From Clostridia bacterium (GTDB taxonomy: Bacteria > Bacillota > Clostridia > Oscillospirales > Acutalibacteraceae), in NCBI GenBank assembly GCA_900769535.1, contig CAAGHB010000020.1, positions 1 to 15,596 on the forward strand: a stretch of 15,596 bases of DNA, read 5' to 3'. The position numbers were made by a program, and so were the translations under genes. Below the pieces are notes generated by a model, which did not search any database, had not been told where the DNA came from, and saw only the letters and a list, made by a program, of their open reading frames with translations. Below, in pieces: positions 15,571 through 15,596 of this stretch (position 1 is the stretch's first letter; the number at the start of each line of letters is the position of its first letter).

Positions 15571-15596
15571 CAAAAAAGGTTGAATCCACCCTGCCG
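15570..15596 (-). CDS. Possible C-terminal tail of a convergent gene (8 codons only)
   Basis: Read on the minus strand from the window edge, the sequence gives RQGGFNLF then TGA, ending just before the bidirectional hairpin. That position is where a convergent gene would stop. Eight codons cannot identify a product, and an open frame of this size is easily due to chance; only the geometry supports it. Confidence 0.3.
   Translation of the reverse strand, partial: RQGGFNLF

Noticed and set aside
1..15596. CRISPR arrays, insertion sequences, tRNAs, phage or toxin-antitoxin genes
   Set aside because: No regularly spaced repeats, transposase motifs, inverted terminal repeats, tRNA cloverleaf or TA-like small gene pairs were seen on either strand.

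Overview
The window looks like a chromosomal segment of a low-to-mid-GC Gram-positive bacterium, most likely a gut-type member of the Clostridia (Oscillospirales/Ruminococcaceae-like). The evidence is the 5S rRNA sequence, strong AAGGAGG-type ribosome binding sites, SigA-like promoters, a Gram-positive style lipoprotein, and the gene families present. The species assignment is inference. No mobile element, CRISPR array, tRNA or phage gene was seen, and no gene-free stretch exceeds about 225 bases.

Layout: everything from 1 to about 10840 reads on the minus strand. It holds (a) a 5S rRNA gene cut by the left edge, with its own promoter and no 23S gene upstream; (b) an uncharacterised three-gene unit: a four-helix membrane protein, a 111-residue basic protein, and a lipoprotein of the BtuF/FhuD binding-protein fold; (c) the potassium uptake pair trkA-trkH with promoter and terminator; (d) a tightly packed four-gene unit, copA, a CopZ-like copper chaperone, a NagD-like HAD phosphatase and a GH2 glycosidase, ending in a clear terminator. 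From 10850 to 11072 lies a divergent promoter region. To its right, on the plus strand, are (e) two overlapping ABC exporter genes whose motif pattern marks them as the two halves of a heterodimer with one degenerate ATP site, and (f) a uridine-kinase-like P-loop kinase with its own promoter, followed by a near-perfect inverted-repeat terminator. The last 27 bases fit the tail of a convergent minus-strand gene.

Functionally this is mostly housekeeping: ion homeostasis (K+ uptake, Cu+ export), multidrug or lipid export, sugar hydrolysis, phosphatase and nucleoside kinase functions. I see no convincing new defence or mobile system. The parts most worth a second look are the isolated 5S gene with its own promoter, the orphan lipoprotein unit next to it, and the transcriptional joining of copper export to a cytoplasmic glycosidase.
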